From contig CAKAKS010000031.1 in NCBI GenBank assembly GCA_916700875.1, forward strand, positions 12,535,124 through 12,599,123: a stretch of 64,000 nt of DNA. The letters run 5' to 3'. Shown here piece after piece: positions 38,946-48,115 of this stretch (its first letter is position 1; each line of letters starts with the position of its first letter). A program made the translations under genes and the position numbers. The stretch comes from Sebastes aleutianus. Lineage: Eukaryota > Chordata > Actinopteri > Perciformes > Sebastidae. The notes below the pieces were generated by a model. It saw nothing but the letters and a program-made list of their open reading frames with translations. It was not told where the DNA came from and did no database searches.

Positions 38946-40044
38946 AGCAATGGTAGGAGTTTCTTTAATGTATGATGAGGCATCATCTGTCACAATGGGG
39001 TACCCGGTGACAATCCTTACTCATCATAGTCGCAGAAATCTTTTGAACTATGGTAAAAATACATTGACCATGCCAAGGCTTAGAGACTACCATAGGCTTC
39101 TAGAGCAAGAAGATGTTACCTTAACAAGATGTGCCACAGTGAATCCAGCTGAAAATTTGCCAACTCCAGAGGATGGCGAACCGCATGATTGTGTTCAAGA
39201 AGCAGAAAAATATTCAAGGCTTAGATCAGACTTGCAAGCCTCCCCATTGCGTGAGGCAGATTTGGAGTATTGGACGGATGGATCTTGTTATCGTGTGGGC
39301 GATAAATTAAGGGCCGGCTATGCGATAGTAAAAGCCCAAGGAACTGGATTTGCATTTGAGAAGGCTGAAGAGATACCACAGCCTGCATCTGCACAACTTG
39401 CTGAGCTGGTGGGGCTAACTGAAGCATGTTTGTTGGCAGAAGGGAAGCGAGTGACGATATATACCGACTCTGCATATGCACATAATGTGTGCCACTTGTT
39501 TGGAGCAGTGTGGAAAAACCGAGGGTTTAAGAAAACAGATGGTTCGCCGATACAGCATCACGCTCAGATCATGAAATTGTTGCATGCTATGATGAAGCCT
39601 AAGGAGATAGCGATAACTAAGTGTGCAGCACATAGAGCGGATTTGTCAAGAGTCACACAAGGTAATAAAGCAGCTGACGATGCAGCAAAAGCAGTTACAG
39701 TAGCAGATAGAGTGGGTAAAGCTTTGTTGGTTACTCATGAAGTGGATTTGGAAGATAGAATCACACTTAGGGATGTGATTTTAATGCATGATGCTGCGTC
39801 TGAGATTGATAAACAGTTGTGGAAAGACAGAGGTGCCACCCAGGATTCTACAGGTCTTTGGAGAAATCATGAGGGGCTGATAATAGCTCCTCCAGACCTG
39901 ATAGGTCTAATGATTCAGGAGGCACATGGGTTAGCTCATGTTGCAAGGGGGGAAGTTAAGAGAAAGATTACAAAGGAATATGGTTTTTGGGCACCGTGTC
40001 TGCTTGAACAGATTGATTATGTTATTGGCAGGTGTATAATCTGA
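38893..40044 (+). pseudogene. pol: pol fragment: RT connection, RNase H, integrase zinc domain
   Basis: The frame starts with the connection domain (YSTAYSEVEMGLPLCYRAM), then RNase H with TDGSCY near 39273, the glutamate in AQLAELVGLTEA, YTDSAYA near 39458 and a final aspartate in NKAADDAAK. These are the four acidic residues expected. The integrase zinc domain follows with the HxxxH pair (HGLAH near 39927) and its first cysteine at 40033-40035. A TGA at 40042-40044 falls exactly where the second zinc cysteine is expected, three residues on. The polymerase domain is missing upstream. Confidence 0.9.
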
Positions 40045-40412
40045 CTAAAAAATAATGTTCGGAGGGGTGTGATAGTTTCACCTGGTCACATTCCGACTCC
40101 AAGGGGTCCTATGCGTGAGCTAGTTGTGGACTATGTTGACATGATCAAACCAGTTGAAGGGAAGAGGTACATGTTGGTTGTGGTAGATCGATTTTCAAGA
40201 TGGCCTGAAGCTTGTCCAACCAAGCGGAAGGACGCTCAGTCAGTTGCCAAGTTTTTGTGTAGAGAGGTCATAAGCAGGTGGGGGCTTCCAGATCGGATAT
40301 CCTCAGACAATGGGAAAGAGTTCGTTGACAAGACAGTGAAATTGATTTTGCAAAAAATTAGGAATTAAACAGCGCCTTGGTGCAGTCTATAAAGTCAAGG
40401 AAAATGTAAAAA
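40045..40412 (+). pseudogene. pol: pol fragment: integrase catalytic core, broken
   Basis: After the in-frame stop the same frame continues with VVDYVDMIKP (first catalytic Asp, near 40130) and ISSDNGKEF (second Asp, near 40305). It then meets a stop at 40366-40368, just after an A-run where one extra A would explain the loss of frame. The next 45 bases look like the segment that should carry the catalytic Glu, but its frame is disturbed again and the Glu is not visible. Integrase from this copy cannot be active. Confidence 0.88.
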
Positions 40413-41284
40413 ATGAATGGAGTTTTGAAAAATCGGATTCTTAAGATTTGTCAGCACACAGGTTTAAATTGGGTAGCAGCACTTCCATTGGCTTTGATGA
40501 TATGTCGTTCAAGTGAGTTGCGTGATTTGCACATGACACCGCATGAGTTGGCCACAGGAAGACGGATGCCAACACCTTGTTTGCGCACTAGTGGAAAGGG
40601 ACCAAGTTTGGCCCTTTTGGAAGATGAAATGAGAACATATGTTGCATACATGGCTAGTTGCACAAAAGAATATCTACATATGTTTCTGACAGGCAAAGGA
40701 AAGAGGAGGTGCAGGAGAGGCTTGATGAGCAAAAGAGGAGTACAGTGCAGCCTGGAGACAAGGTATTTGTGAAGGTCTTCAGGAGAAAGTGGTATAACAA
40801 ACGACGGAAAGGACCATTTGAGGTTGTTCGCAGTACGGGAACTGCAGTTCAGGTTAAGGGATCTCCAACTTGGTATCATTCATCGCACTGTGTTAAAGCA
40901 CCCAGAGAAGAGGTACAACCCTCACAGAGCCGAGATGACTCTGTGGAACAAAATGAGGGAGAACATGCAGCCGAAGGGCAGATGCATGAGGATCTCCAAA
41001 GTCAAAATCAAGAAGGGGGGATTGTCCAGATTGTGGAAAATGTTGATGATGCTGAGCATATTTTTGATGATGTCAGTAATGATGATGTTGATGATGGACA
41101 AGGAAAAGCCTTTGGGGACATCAAATTCCAATATGTCCCAGAAACAACAGAGCATGTTTCAGTGGAGAGTGAAACACCAGAGGATGCAAAGAGATCTGAC
41201 TCCGTTGCGAGAGAACTCGGAGGTTCAGTTGGAAAAAGGAGCCCAAGACCAGTTAGGAGAAGAGTCAAACCAGACCGTTATTAG
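40413..41284 (+). pseudogene. pol: pol fragment: integrase C-terminal part and acidic tail
   Basis: Reading resumes in a second frame at 40413 (MNGVLKNRILKICQHTGLNW, then PHELATGRRMP) and shifts again at about 40655-40680 into a third. The third encodes QPGDKVFVK, a W-Y-N-K-R-R-KGPFEVV segment (GPF-type C-terminal domain) and SHCVKAP. An acidic tail rich in D and E follows (near 41040-41100), and the frame stops at 41284. The tail overlaps the start of env in another frame. At least one frameshift lies within this piece. Confidence 0.85.
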
Positions 41285-44099
41285 AACCAGGGTTGAAGTA
41301 ACCTTGGGAGAGTCAGTTCGGCTTCCATGTCAGTGTACAGAAGAAAATAGTGGTAAAGGGAAACTCAGAGTTCAGTGGGAAGATAGCCATGGTAAGATCC
41401 TAGATCTGTCAGAGACAGTACCATTAGGGAAATATACATTAGTTAATGACAAAAGGAGAGTGAAGGTTGAGGGAGACTGTAGTCTTTATGTATATAAGCC
41501 TCAACAGGAAGATCAAGGTGATTACAGGTGTTCTTTTTACGATCAACGTATTGGAAGTGAGCGGTCCGAGTTAGGATTTGTAGTTCGAGTGGTGTCTCTA
41601 GTGATACTAGGGGGAAATAAGAGTATAGATTCCCAAGAGGTTGGGGAAACAAGAGAATTGACAACGATGACATCAACTCTCCAGACGAAAGCTGGACAAA
41701 TGGAAGAGAAATCTACTCCTTCAATGGCAAAAGCTATTGAAAGTATAAATGCATCACACGTAACTACAAAGGCGCCTCAAGTGATATCTATAACGTCACC
41801 TCCTTTGAGTACTGTGATTAGAGCTAAGTTAGGAGGAACAGTTTACCTTCCTTGTCAATGTGGGAGATGGAATAATGGAGGTAACTTGCTTCCCAAATGG
41901 GAAAATAGTCGTGGTGAAGATTTGTTGTTGACAAGACCCGAAGATGATATTGTGCCTCGTGATCAGAGGAAGTATATTTTGTTTAATGAGGTTAGGTGGA
42001 TGAAAATTAAAGATGATTGTTCCCTTGTCCTGCGTAACGTTACTCGGGAAGACGAAGGAGAATACATGTGTTCTTACGAAGAACCGGAGTTTAAATTTGT
42101 TCCATATCAAAATTATTGGATCACAGGTCGTGTGACTCGTAGAGTGTCACTTCTGATAAAAGATTTGGGGCCTATTGGAGATTCTATGAGTACTAAAGAA
42201 ATTCAGAAACAAGTTACTACAGTAACCACTCCAAAGGTGATTAGTACACAGATAAAGCTTGTTACGTTAGTTCCAGAAACAACTAAGAATGTTCATACAC
42301 CTACTCAGGCTACTACTCTAGTTATGACTTCAAAGGGGATGAATGCTACAACAGTGACGACATCCGTAGCATCTACGACATTTGTAAATACAACGCAGAC
42401 CTCTAAAATGACATCTTGGACCTTTAAGGATGTGATTAATGTAATCCAGAAGCAAATGTCAACAACAGAGCCTAGCGTGAACAGCAGTAACGACATTGTT
42501 GAAGTTAGAGAACAGAGGATAGAAGAGAAGTATGTAGAGTCATCTATGACAGCTCAAAGGACTATTTTAAACATAGATAATAACTTTGTTGACTCTGATC
42601 AGACACCAGAGTACATGATGGATCAATTCCATACACTACAAAAGAGAGACACTAAATGGAAGGCATTTGGGTTTGATCCTTCAGTGTTACAAATCACAGA
42701 CCCTTGGGCAGGTAGGAATTTATGGTTCCAGCAAGTAACCCACTCCGTAAGATCGGTGGTGAAAACGGATGGTCCGTGTCTGGTGAAAATCCGATCGCCG
42801 AGCTCATGGCCTTCGATTTTAGAGACTATACCAGAACCACTAACCACTATGTGTCAAAGTTATGCATTATCATGGCTGTTGTATCACCAGCAGTCAGCAG
42901 GAGATATACTGATGTCTTGGTCAGTGCATCTGTTTAGGCCTAGATTTACTTGTTCTTGGTTGAGGGAATTACCATATGTAAATGTACTTGATCAGCATGA
43001 AGATATCAGAACAGCGGTCCCTGATATAATGGAGGTGACAGCAGTGGGAGCTGCCAGCTGTTTTTGTTCAAATACAACTCATGAAGGGCCGGGAACGTTT
43101 ATGGGGTTATCAGAGTGTGATAAATATATGATGGACTTGGGTAAAATGGAACGTGGGAATAGTAATGATTCGTATGAAGCATCTTTTCAGATACCACAAC
43201 ACAAAAAGAAGACAATTTTAAGGGTACATAACCAGGTATTGCCGGGGAATGTGACTATAGGGAATTTCAAGGATATTTGGTGGGTCTGTGGTAATAAGGC
43301 ATACATATTTCTACCATATGGGTGGACAGGATGCTGTTATATGTCACTGTTGAAACTTCCATATGAGGTTCTTACTATCCAGAAGGGAGTAGGGCCAGAT
43401 GGGGTCCAATCTGATGTCGCTTCAAGTAGTAGGAGAAAGCGTGAGTTGGCACAGTTTCACAAGTTGGAATCTTACCATTGGAGAATAAATTTAGGAGAGA
43501 AGTGGGGTATAGGATTATTTCCGTGGTATGGGGTGACATTCTTGGCAGATCACATAGACAACATTACCTACACCTTGCAAGGCTTTGCGAACGAAACCAT
43601 AAGAGGTTTCGAACTTTTGTCAAACACTCAGAGAAGTCACAGACTGACGTTGCTGAAACATGACATGGCTCTTGATTATATTTTGGCCAAACAAGGGGGC
43701 TTATGTGTTGCTTTAAATTTAACAGGAGATGCCTGCTACACTTTGATTCCTGATAATTCAGATAATATAACTAATGTCATAGAAGCATTGAAGCTCATAA
43801 GAGATGCGTTTGGCCCATCAGAAAACGCGGGATGGTCTGCAAATGCTTGGTTGCAGGATAAATTGGGGCCGCTAGGAGCAGTGTTAGTTCAGGTTTTGGT
43901 AGCGCTCGTTCTGGCGTTGTGTGTGATGTTTTGTTTTTGCACGCTGTTGTTGACCTTTGCAAAGGCTATGATAATTAGATGGGTTGGAGTTGTGCTGCCC
44001 GGCGAGCAAACGCTGATGCCATTATTACACGAAGCCGACACGGACGTGGATGAGGATGACGCAATAAAGATCGAATTGGTGGAGGAATATCCATTTTAA
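40935..44099 (+). CDS. env: Retroviral envelope with two Ig V-set-like domains
   Basis: This frame is open without a stop over more than 1,050 codons. It can start at ATG 40935, 40953, 40965 or 40986; the choice is uncertain. Order: basic stretch and hydrophobic signal peptide (41040-41096); Ig domain 1 (about 41271-41606; GESVRLPC, W at 41376, DQGDYRC); Ig domain 2 (about 41775-42161; GGTVYLPC, W at 41898, DEGEYMC); Ser/Thr-rich stalk (about 42162-42500); surface subunit (about 42585-43430); furin site RRKR (43431-43442); transmembrane subunit with a GGLCVALNLTGDACY loop near 43698; membrane anchor (about 43872-43958); 45-residue tail. Classical class I envelopes have no Ig domains. Many N-x-S/T sites are present. 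The adjacent pol is broken while this frame is intact. Confidence 0.93.
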   Translation: MTLWNKMRENMQPKGRCMRISKVKIKKGGLSRLWKMLMMLSIFLMMSVMMMLMMDKEKPLGTSNSNMSQKQQSMFQWRVKHQRMQRDLTPLRENSEVQLEKGAQDQLGEESNQTVIRTRVEVTLGESVRLPCQCTEENSGKGKLRVQWEDSHGKILDLSETVPLGKYTLVNDKRRVKVEGDCSLYVYKPQQEDQGDYRCSFYDQRIGSERSELGFVVRVVSLVILGGNKSIDSQEVGETRELTTMTSTLQTKAGQMEEKSTPSMAKAIESINASHVTTKAPQVISITSPPLSTVIRAKLGGTVYLPCQCGRWNNGGNLLPKWENSRGEDLLLTRPEDDIVPRDQRKYILFNEVRWMKIKDDCSLVLRNVTREDEGEYMCSYEEPEFKFVPYQNYWITGRVTRRVSLLIKDLGPIGDSMSTKEIQKQVTTVTTPKVISTQIKLVTLVPETTKNVHTPTQATTLVMTSKGMNATTVTTSVASTTFVNTTQTSKMTSWTFKDVINVIQKQMSTTEPSVNSSNDIVEVREQRIEEKYVESSMTAQRTILNIDNNFVDSDQTPEYMMDQFHTLQKRDTKWKAFGFDPSVLQITDPWAGRNLWFQQVTHSVRSVVKTDGPCLVKIRSPSSWPSILETIPEPLTTMCQSYALSWLLYHQQSAGDILMSWSVHLFRPRFTCSWLRELPYVNVLDQHEDIRTAVPDIMEVTAVGAASCFCSNTTHEGPGTFMGLSECDKYMMDLGKMERGNSNDSYEASFQIPQHKKKTILRVHNQVLPGNVTIGNFKDIWWVCGNKAYIFLPYGWTGCCYMSLLKLPYEVLTIQKGVGPDGVQSDVASSSRRKRELAQFHKLESYHWRINLGEKWGIGLFPWYGVTFLADHIDNITYTLQGFANETIRGFELLSNTQRSHRLTLLKHDMALDYILAKQGGLCVALNLTGDACYTLIPDNSDNITNVIEALKLIRDAFGPSENAGWSANAWLQDKLGPLGAVLVQVLVALVLALCVMFCFCTLLLTFAKAMIIRWVGVVLPGEQTLMPLLHEADTDVDEDDAIKIELVEEYPF
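41271..41606 (+). other. Env Ig-like domain 1
   Basis: V-set hallmarks are in order: B-strand cysteine (41328) in GESVRLPC, core tryptophan (41376) in VQWEDS, and DQGDYRC with the F-strand cysteine (41529). An additional cysteine pair (the second C of CQC, and GDCSL) is also found in the second domain, so an extra disulphide is likely. A glycosylation site NQT precedes it. It most resembles fish immune-receptor or B7-like V domains, but I cannot name the donor. Confidence 0.85.
41775..42161 (+). other. Env Ig-like domain 2
   Basis: It shares with domain 1 the CQC motif (first C at 41853), W-E-N-S (W at 41898), DDCSL and DEGEYMC (last C at 42069). The same unusual extra cysteines and spacing suggest that the two domains arose by tandem duplication within the virus or its donor. 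It is longer in the C'-D region and before the last strand than domain 1. Confidence 0.85.
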
Positions 44100-45084
44100 A
44101 TATCTCATGATTATAATCCTATTATTTACCTCTGTTTTTGCTTGCGTAGTTTGTAGTGTTGATTTTGGTGTGCTCTTTCGAGACTTTGTTAGTCTCGAAG
44201 GGGGGGTATGGCAACAAATGAACAAAATGATTAATGAACAATATGATTTCTTCTAAATTTCACATTTTTTACTTATAAGAAGTGTTCTTATTCTGTGATT
44301 GATGTTTAGTTTGTATCTGTTCTGTATGCAAAAGATACTGGTTTTCTTTTCTTTCATTCTAGAACATATTGGGGGAAGACCGCTGTGAGGGTGGCAGATT
44401 ATGAGAGACTCCGATGGGCTGAATGGGTTCAGACACTTCAAACATGAAAATACGAATGGCCTGAAGAACTCTGAACGTGGACTGACGATACAACATCCAG
44501 AGTCAAAACGTCATCGATACTACACCAGAGTCAAGGCTGCTGAGAAACTGCAGTGTTATACAGTCTTATGTCTTCTCTTAGATGTTACATTAGTATTCTT
44601 AAAAATGAATTGTCTTTTTTGTGTATTACATGCTTGGCAAATGATGATTTCTAAATGTAATGGGACCTCAGATGTTTTACTTTTTCTCGATGTTTAGGGA
44701 CAGTGGGGTAGGCAGGAAAAGGTCCATAGAAAGGTGCGATGGGTCGACCAGCCTGACTTTGGACATTGTTTTGTTTTAATTTGCTGAGAGTTCCATATGT
44801 ATTTGCTTAAGTCATTTCCATACACAAATTGCTAAAATTCCTAAGTTCAGTGTTGTGGAGTACTACGTATGGTCGCCTTGGCAGAGGGACCGTGAGAGAA
44901 TTTTCCTGTCTACATTGTTTAATGAATAATTCAAGAAAGATTAGCTGCCTGACAGGTTTTTCACTCTCACTTTTATACTCCATGTAGTTGTATCAATAGT
45001 AAAAAAGAAGGGTTGGTAGATTTGTCATGTTTATATACCTGTATGTCTCTTCTTTTATTTTTTCGAGACTTTGTGTAAGTCTCG
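44100..45084 (+). other. Retroviral 3' region between env and the final polypurine tract
   Basis: This is about 1 kb without a gene that I recognise. A 98-codon open frame (44401-44697) matches nothing I know and is probably fortuitous. The segment is bracketed by two nearly identical hairpin-plus-G-run modules, at 44177-44206 and 45062-45092. The DNA between them may therefore be an extra segment acquired at the 3' end, with duplication of the polypurine region. Confidence 0.6.
44177..44206 (+). other. Internal hairpin and polypurine-like tract
   Basis: TTCGAGACT at 44177-44185 and AGTCTCGAA at 44191-44199 form a perfect 9-bp stem with a 5-base loop. Seven G follow at once. The same arrangement precedes the 3' LTR, so this looks like a second polypurine tract or an ancestral 3' end. 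Confidence 0.75.
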
Positions 45085-45096
45085 AAGGGGGGAATA
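45062..45096 (+). other. Hairpin and polypurine tract before the 3' LTR
   Basis: TTCGAGACT (45062-45070) and AGTCTCGAA (45078-45086) form a perfect 9-bp stem with a 7-base loop, followed by GGGGGG and AATA directly at the LTR border. The purine run AAGGGGGGAA is the expected primer for plus-strand synthesis. The hairpin could regulate priming or RNA 3' processing; that part is inference. Confidence 0.85.
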
Positions 45097-45488
45097 TGTG
45101 GTATATTTTCAGGTCTTGCACAAGACAGCGAGCCCCTCAGTGCAAACATGTGTGGAGACACATGTTGTTTCATGTCTGGCACAAGACAGCGGGGCCCCTA
45201 AGTGCAAACATAGGTGGTCAGATGCTAAAGTCCAGGGGCTGAAAGATAACGGAGACCCTCATGGACTTATGCTCTGTTCAGATGTTACATAACATGAACC
45301 CTATGTAAGGAGGCTCAAGAGCTCCGAAGGGAGGGACTTTCTGATTTGGCCGAAGACCTCCGGACGAGCAAGACGTCTGTGACATTTGTTGCTTGTCTGT
45401 AATAAACTCTATTATACCAGCAAGAACAGTGTCCGCGGAGCATCCTTTCTCATCACTTCAACAGCACTGCCGCAGGAAAGATACGACA
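45097..45488 (+). repeat. 3' LTR
   Basis: It is identical by eye to the 5' LTR, 392 bp, TGTGG to CGACA. The AATAAA polyadenylation signal is at 45401-45406 in the same orientation as plppr1, so it could end or truncate host transcripts passing through intron 2. Confidence 0.96.
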
Positions 45489-46309
45489 CTGCAAAAGACA
45501 AATGTTATGTCTTGATTTGGGGCTCAGACTTACATTTAACAGCTGACTATTCATCATTATAAACCAGCTTTTTGAATACATGTTAGAAAAAAAACAGAAA
45601 CTGTCTTCTGTGTCACGTAAAGACAAGTTTGACAACAGAAGTGTAGCATCACGGTCTAAATCCGGGCAAGCCAGACTAAGATGCCCATTTCTGTCAGTCT
45701 TGTCTTGCCGGTGTACTAACGCAACATGACAGTGAAATGAAAATCTAGGTCTTGGCGTTGGATTTATATAACATTTTCCTGGTTGTTTTCAGGGTGTGAG
45801 GGAGGAGATGGGCGGTGCGACTGACAGTAAAAAGATTTTGGAGTGAAGGAGATGAAGAAGGGAAGAGATTGGGAGCAATGGAGAAGGGGAGGGATGGGTA
45901 AAAATTTAATTAGGGTTGGATTTTTATAATGATGAAATTGGCTGTGTCGGAAGAACTCACAAACATACAACAAAGCGATATCATCAAGTGGTTCTAAATC
46001 TGTTGGGAAAAACAAACTGTAACTCATACGACAAACTATAGAATTTATAACCGACCCTTTACATTACCGAGTTAAAGGGAAACTATGTTGTTTTTTGGTC
46101 ACGGGTAAATGCTAAAATATAGTTTAACAGTACCATAAGTAGAGTCATTTAGTCAGGAGACGCTGGACTCTTAATGTTACTTATTCAACAACATGGTTTG
46201 CTAACATTAGCTAATATTAGCTGCCATAGGCTATACTGGTCGTACCAGACCAAACTTGAATGTATAAACTAATTTCTTCTTTTAAAAGTTACATTGTCTC
46301 GCTTTAAAC

Positions 46310-46560
46310 CTGCATTAATTGATTTTTATGGCAACTTTGGGGCAGTGCAACAAGCTGAAAACACAAATTGACGCAAGACCACCTACAAAGTTGAGTGGGA
46401 AACGTGTTTGCAAACTGTTAAAACAGCATTTAGCCTACAAATCCGACAGACACAGAGCAATAAAAGCATTCATTTGGAGTGGTGTTTCTGTACACCTGAA
46501 AATTGAAAATTCACTCTCCTTTTTTAGCTTTGTTTTGGTCTCCACCAGCTCCTGAGGGGG
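46310..46560. repeat. Interspersed repeat, family D copy 1
   Basis: 'attaattgatttttatggca' through 'cattcatttggagtggtgtt' and 'ttggtctccaccagctcctg' parallel the segment 60285-60545 in the same order. It is a noncoding dispersed repeat of unknown class. Confidence 0.5.
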
Positions 46561-46805
46561 ATTTCTGTCTTTTTTAGTTTTCGTTACCTTAGAATGAGCT
46601 GTTTATATCTACAGACAGAGCGGGTCCTTTTCCCGGCTGCCATGTTTCTACACTAGCCCAGAACTGACAAACCAAACACTGGCTCTAGATAGGGCCTTTC
46701 ACGTTTTTGCGTTAGTTCTCCTATATGATTGGCACACAAGAAGTTTTCTGTAGGTTGCAATCTGCAACCTCACCGCTAGATGCCACCAAATCCTACACAC
46801 TGGAT
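46560..46805 (-). repeat. Partial TTAA-type MITE, reverse orientation
   Basis: 'gcgggtccttttcccggctg', 'ccaaacactggctctag' and 'tgcaatctgcaacctcaccg' are the reverse complement of phrases in the MITEs at 47370 and 60711. The right end reads 'aaatcctacacactgga' but the outer end has decayed. Confidence 0.6.
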
Positions 46806-47264
46806 ATTTTTCTTTGCCTATAAGTAATTGATTCATAAATTGTGGCAGCAGGAAATTCGTGTCCACTCCTCTGAAGTGATATACTTACACAAAAGGCACC
46901 GAGAAATGTAGCATGTTAAAACTCAACAGAGGTGGATGGCTGCACCAAAATGCCCTGCCCGAATCTTGAGTAAAAGAGGTGAATTGTACCCTCCAAGGGA
47001 GAAGGATAATGGCATGCTGCAGTAACTTTGTATAGGCATTTTACGACAGCCAGTCTTGTCAGTCTGCCCTTCAAACAGCTAATGCAGCATGACGCCGGCT
47101 GGGGAGGGAATATAATAGAGCCACAAGTTATGCTTTACAGAGAAAGGGACACTTGTCCAGGTGTAGAACTGTCACATAAAAGCCAGCTCATAAAAAAAGT
47201 CACAGAAATGGCTACCGGCCTCCAGGGATTACACTGCACCACTATTTTCATTTCGGTATTGTTG

Positions 47265-48115
47265 GTCAGTGATGGAAGAAGCACTCAGATCTTTTAACTG
47301 AGTAAAAACTACCACAGTGTAGAAATACTGTGTTACAAGTAAAAGTCCTACATTCCAAATTTTACTTAAAGGTGCAGTGTGTACAATTTAGCAGCATCTA
47401 GCGGTGAGGTTGTAGATTGCAACCAACTGAAATCTCTCACATGTGCCAAGCGCGTCGGACGGTGGCCGACGCAAAAATGTGGAACTCGAATGTCCCTATA
47501 GAGCCAGTGTTTCGATTTGTTCTGACATGGCAGTGGCGGCCGTCTCCGTGAAGAGGACCTGCTCCCTATGTAGATATGAACGGCTCATTCTAAGCTAACG
47601 AAAACACAACAATTTTTATTTTCAGGTGATTATAAACTAAAGAATACATATTAATATTATATTCTATTTCTGCCAATAGATTCCCCTAAATGTTACACAC
47701 TGGCCCTTTAAGTAAAAGTACATAAGTAAGTATTACCATCAAAAAAATATTTTTAGTACCAAAAGTAATACTCATTATGCAGAGTGACCCATTTCAGAAT
47801 AATGTATATTATTGGATTATAATTATTTATGTGTAAGCATCACTTGCAACCAGTTCACGTGGGGCTAATTTCAACTACCTATACTTCTATAGGTAGTTTA
47901 ATTCACAATAAAATACCATCACTTATTAGTTGATTCTATTTTAATAATCAGAATCTGAAAAGTAAGTTGTAAGTAAAGCTGCCAAAATAAATGTATTGTA
48001 GTGCAAAGTACAGTATTTCTAAAATTTTGTGGAGTAGAAGTATAAAGTACTCAAGCAAAGTACAAGTACTTCAAAACTGTATTTCAGTGCAGTACCTGAG
48101 TAAATGAAGTAAACG
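47265..48115. repeat. Common fish repeat interrupted by a MITE
   Basis: 'gatggaagaagcactcagat', 'acaagtaaaagtcctacatt' and, after the interruption, 'ctcattatgcagagtgaccc', 'gtggagtagaagtataaag' and 'gtacctgagtaaatg' are the landmarks of an abundant fish repeat. Its two halves are separated at 47370-47707 by the MITE described next. Confidence 0.7.
47370..47707. mobile_element. TTAA-flanked MITE nested in another repeat
   Basis: The ends AGGTGCAGTGTGTACAATTT and, as inverse, AGGGCCAGTGTGTAACATTT are terminal inverted repeats. TTAA flanks both sides (47366-47369, 47708-47711). The host repeat reads through as ACTTAAGTAAAAG if the element and one TTAA are removed, showing insertion at TTAA. Confidence 0.8.

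Larger units (their letters stand above)
35212..45492 (+). mobile_element. Class I endogenous retrovirus, young, gag-pol defective, env open
   Basis: The provirus proper is 35216-45488, flanked by a 4-bp duplication CTGC (35212-35215 and 45489-45492). Order: 392-bp LTR, primer-binding-site candidate, leader of about 3 kb, gag stub, truncated pol (RT connection, RNase H, integrase), long env, about 1 kb of 3' untranslated sequence, polypurine tract, 392-bp LTR. The RNase H, integrase C-terminus and matrix-like gag start resemble gamma/epsilon-type retroviruses. The two LTRs show no difference that I can see. It lies in plppr1 intron 2 in the sense orientation. Most of gag, protease and the polymerase domain are missing, so this copy could not move by itself. 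Confidence 0.96.
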
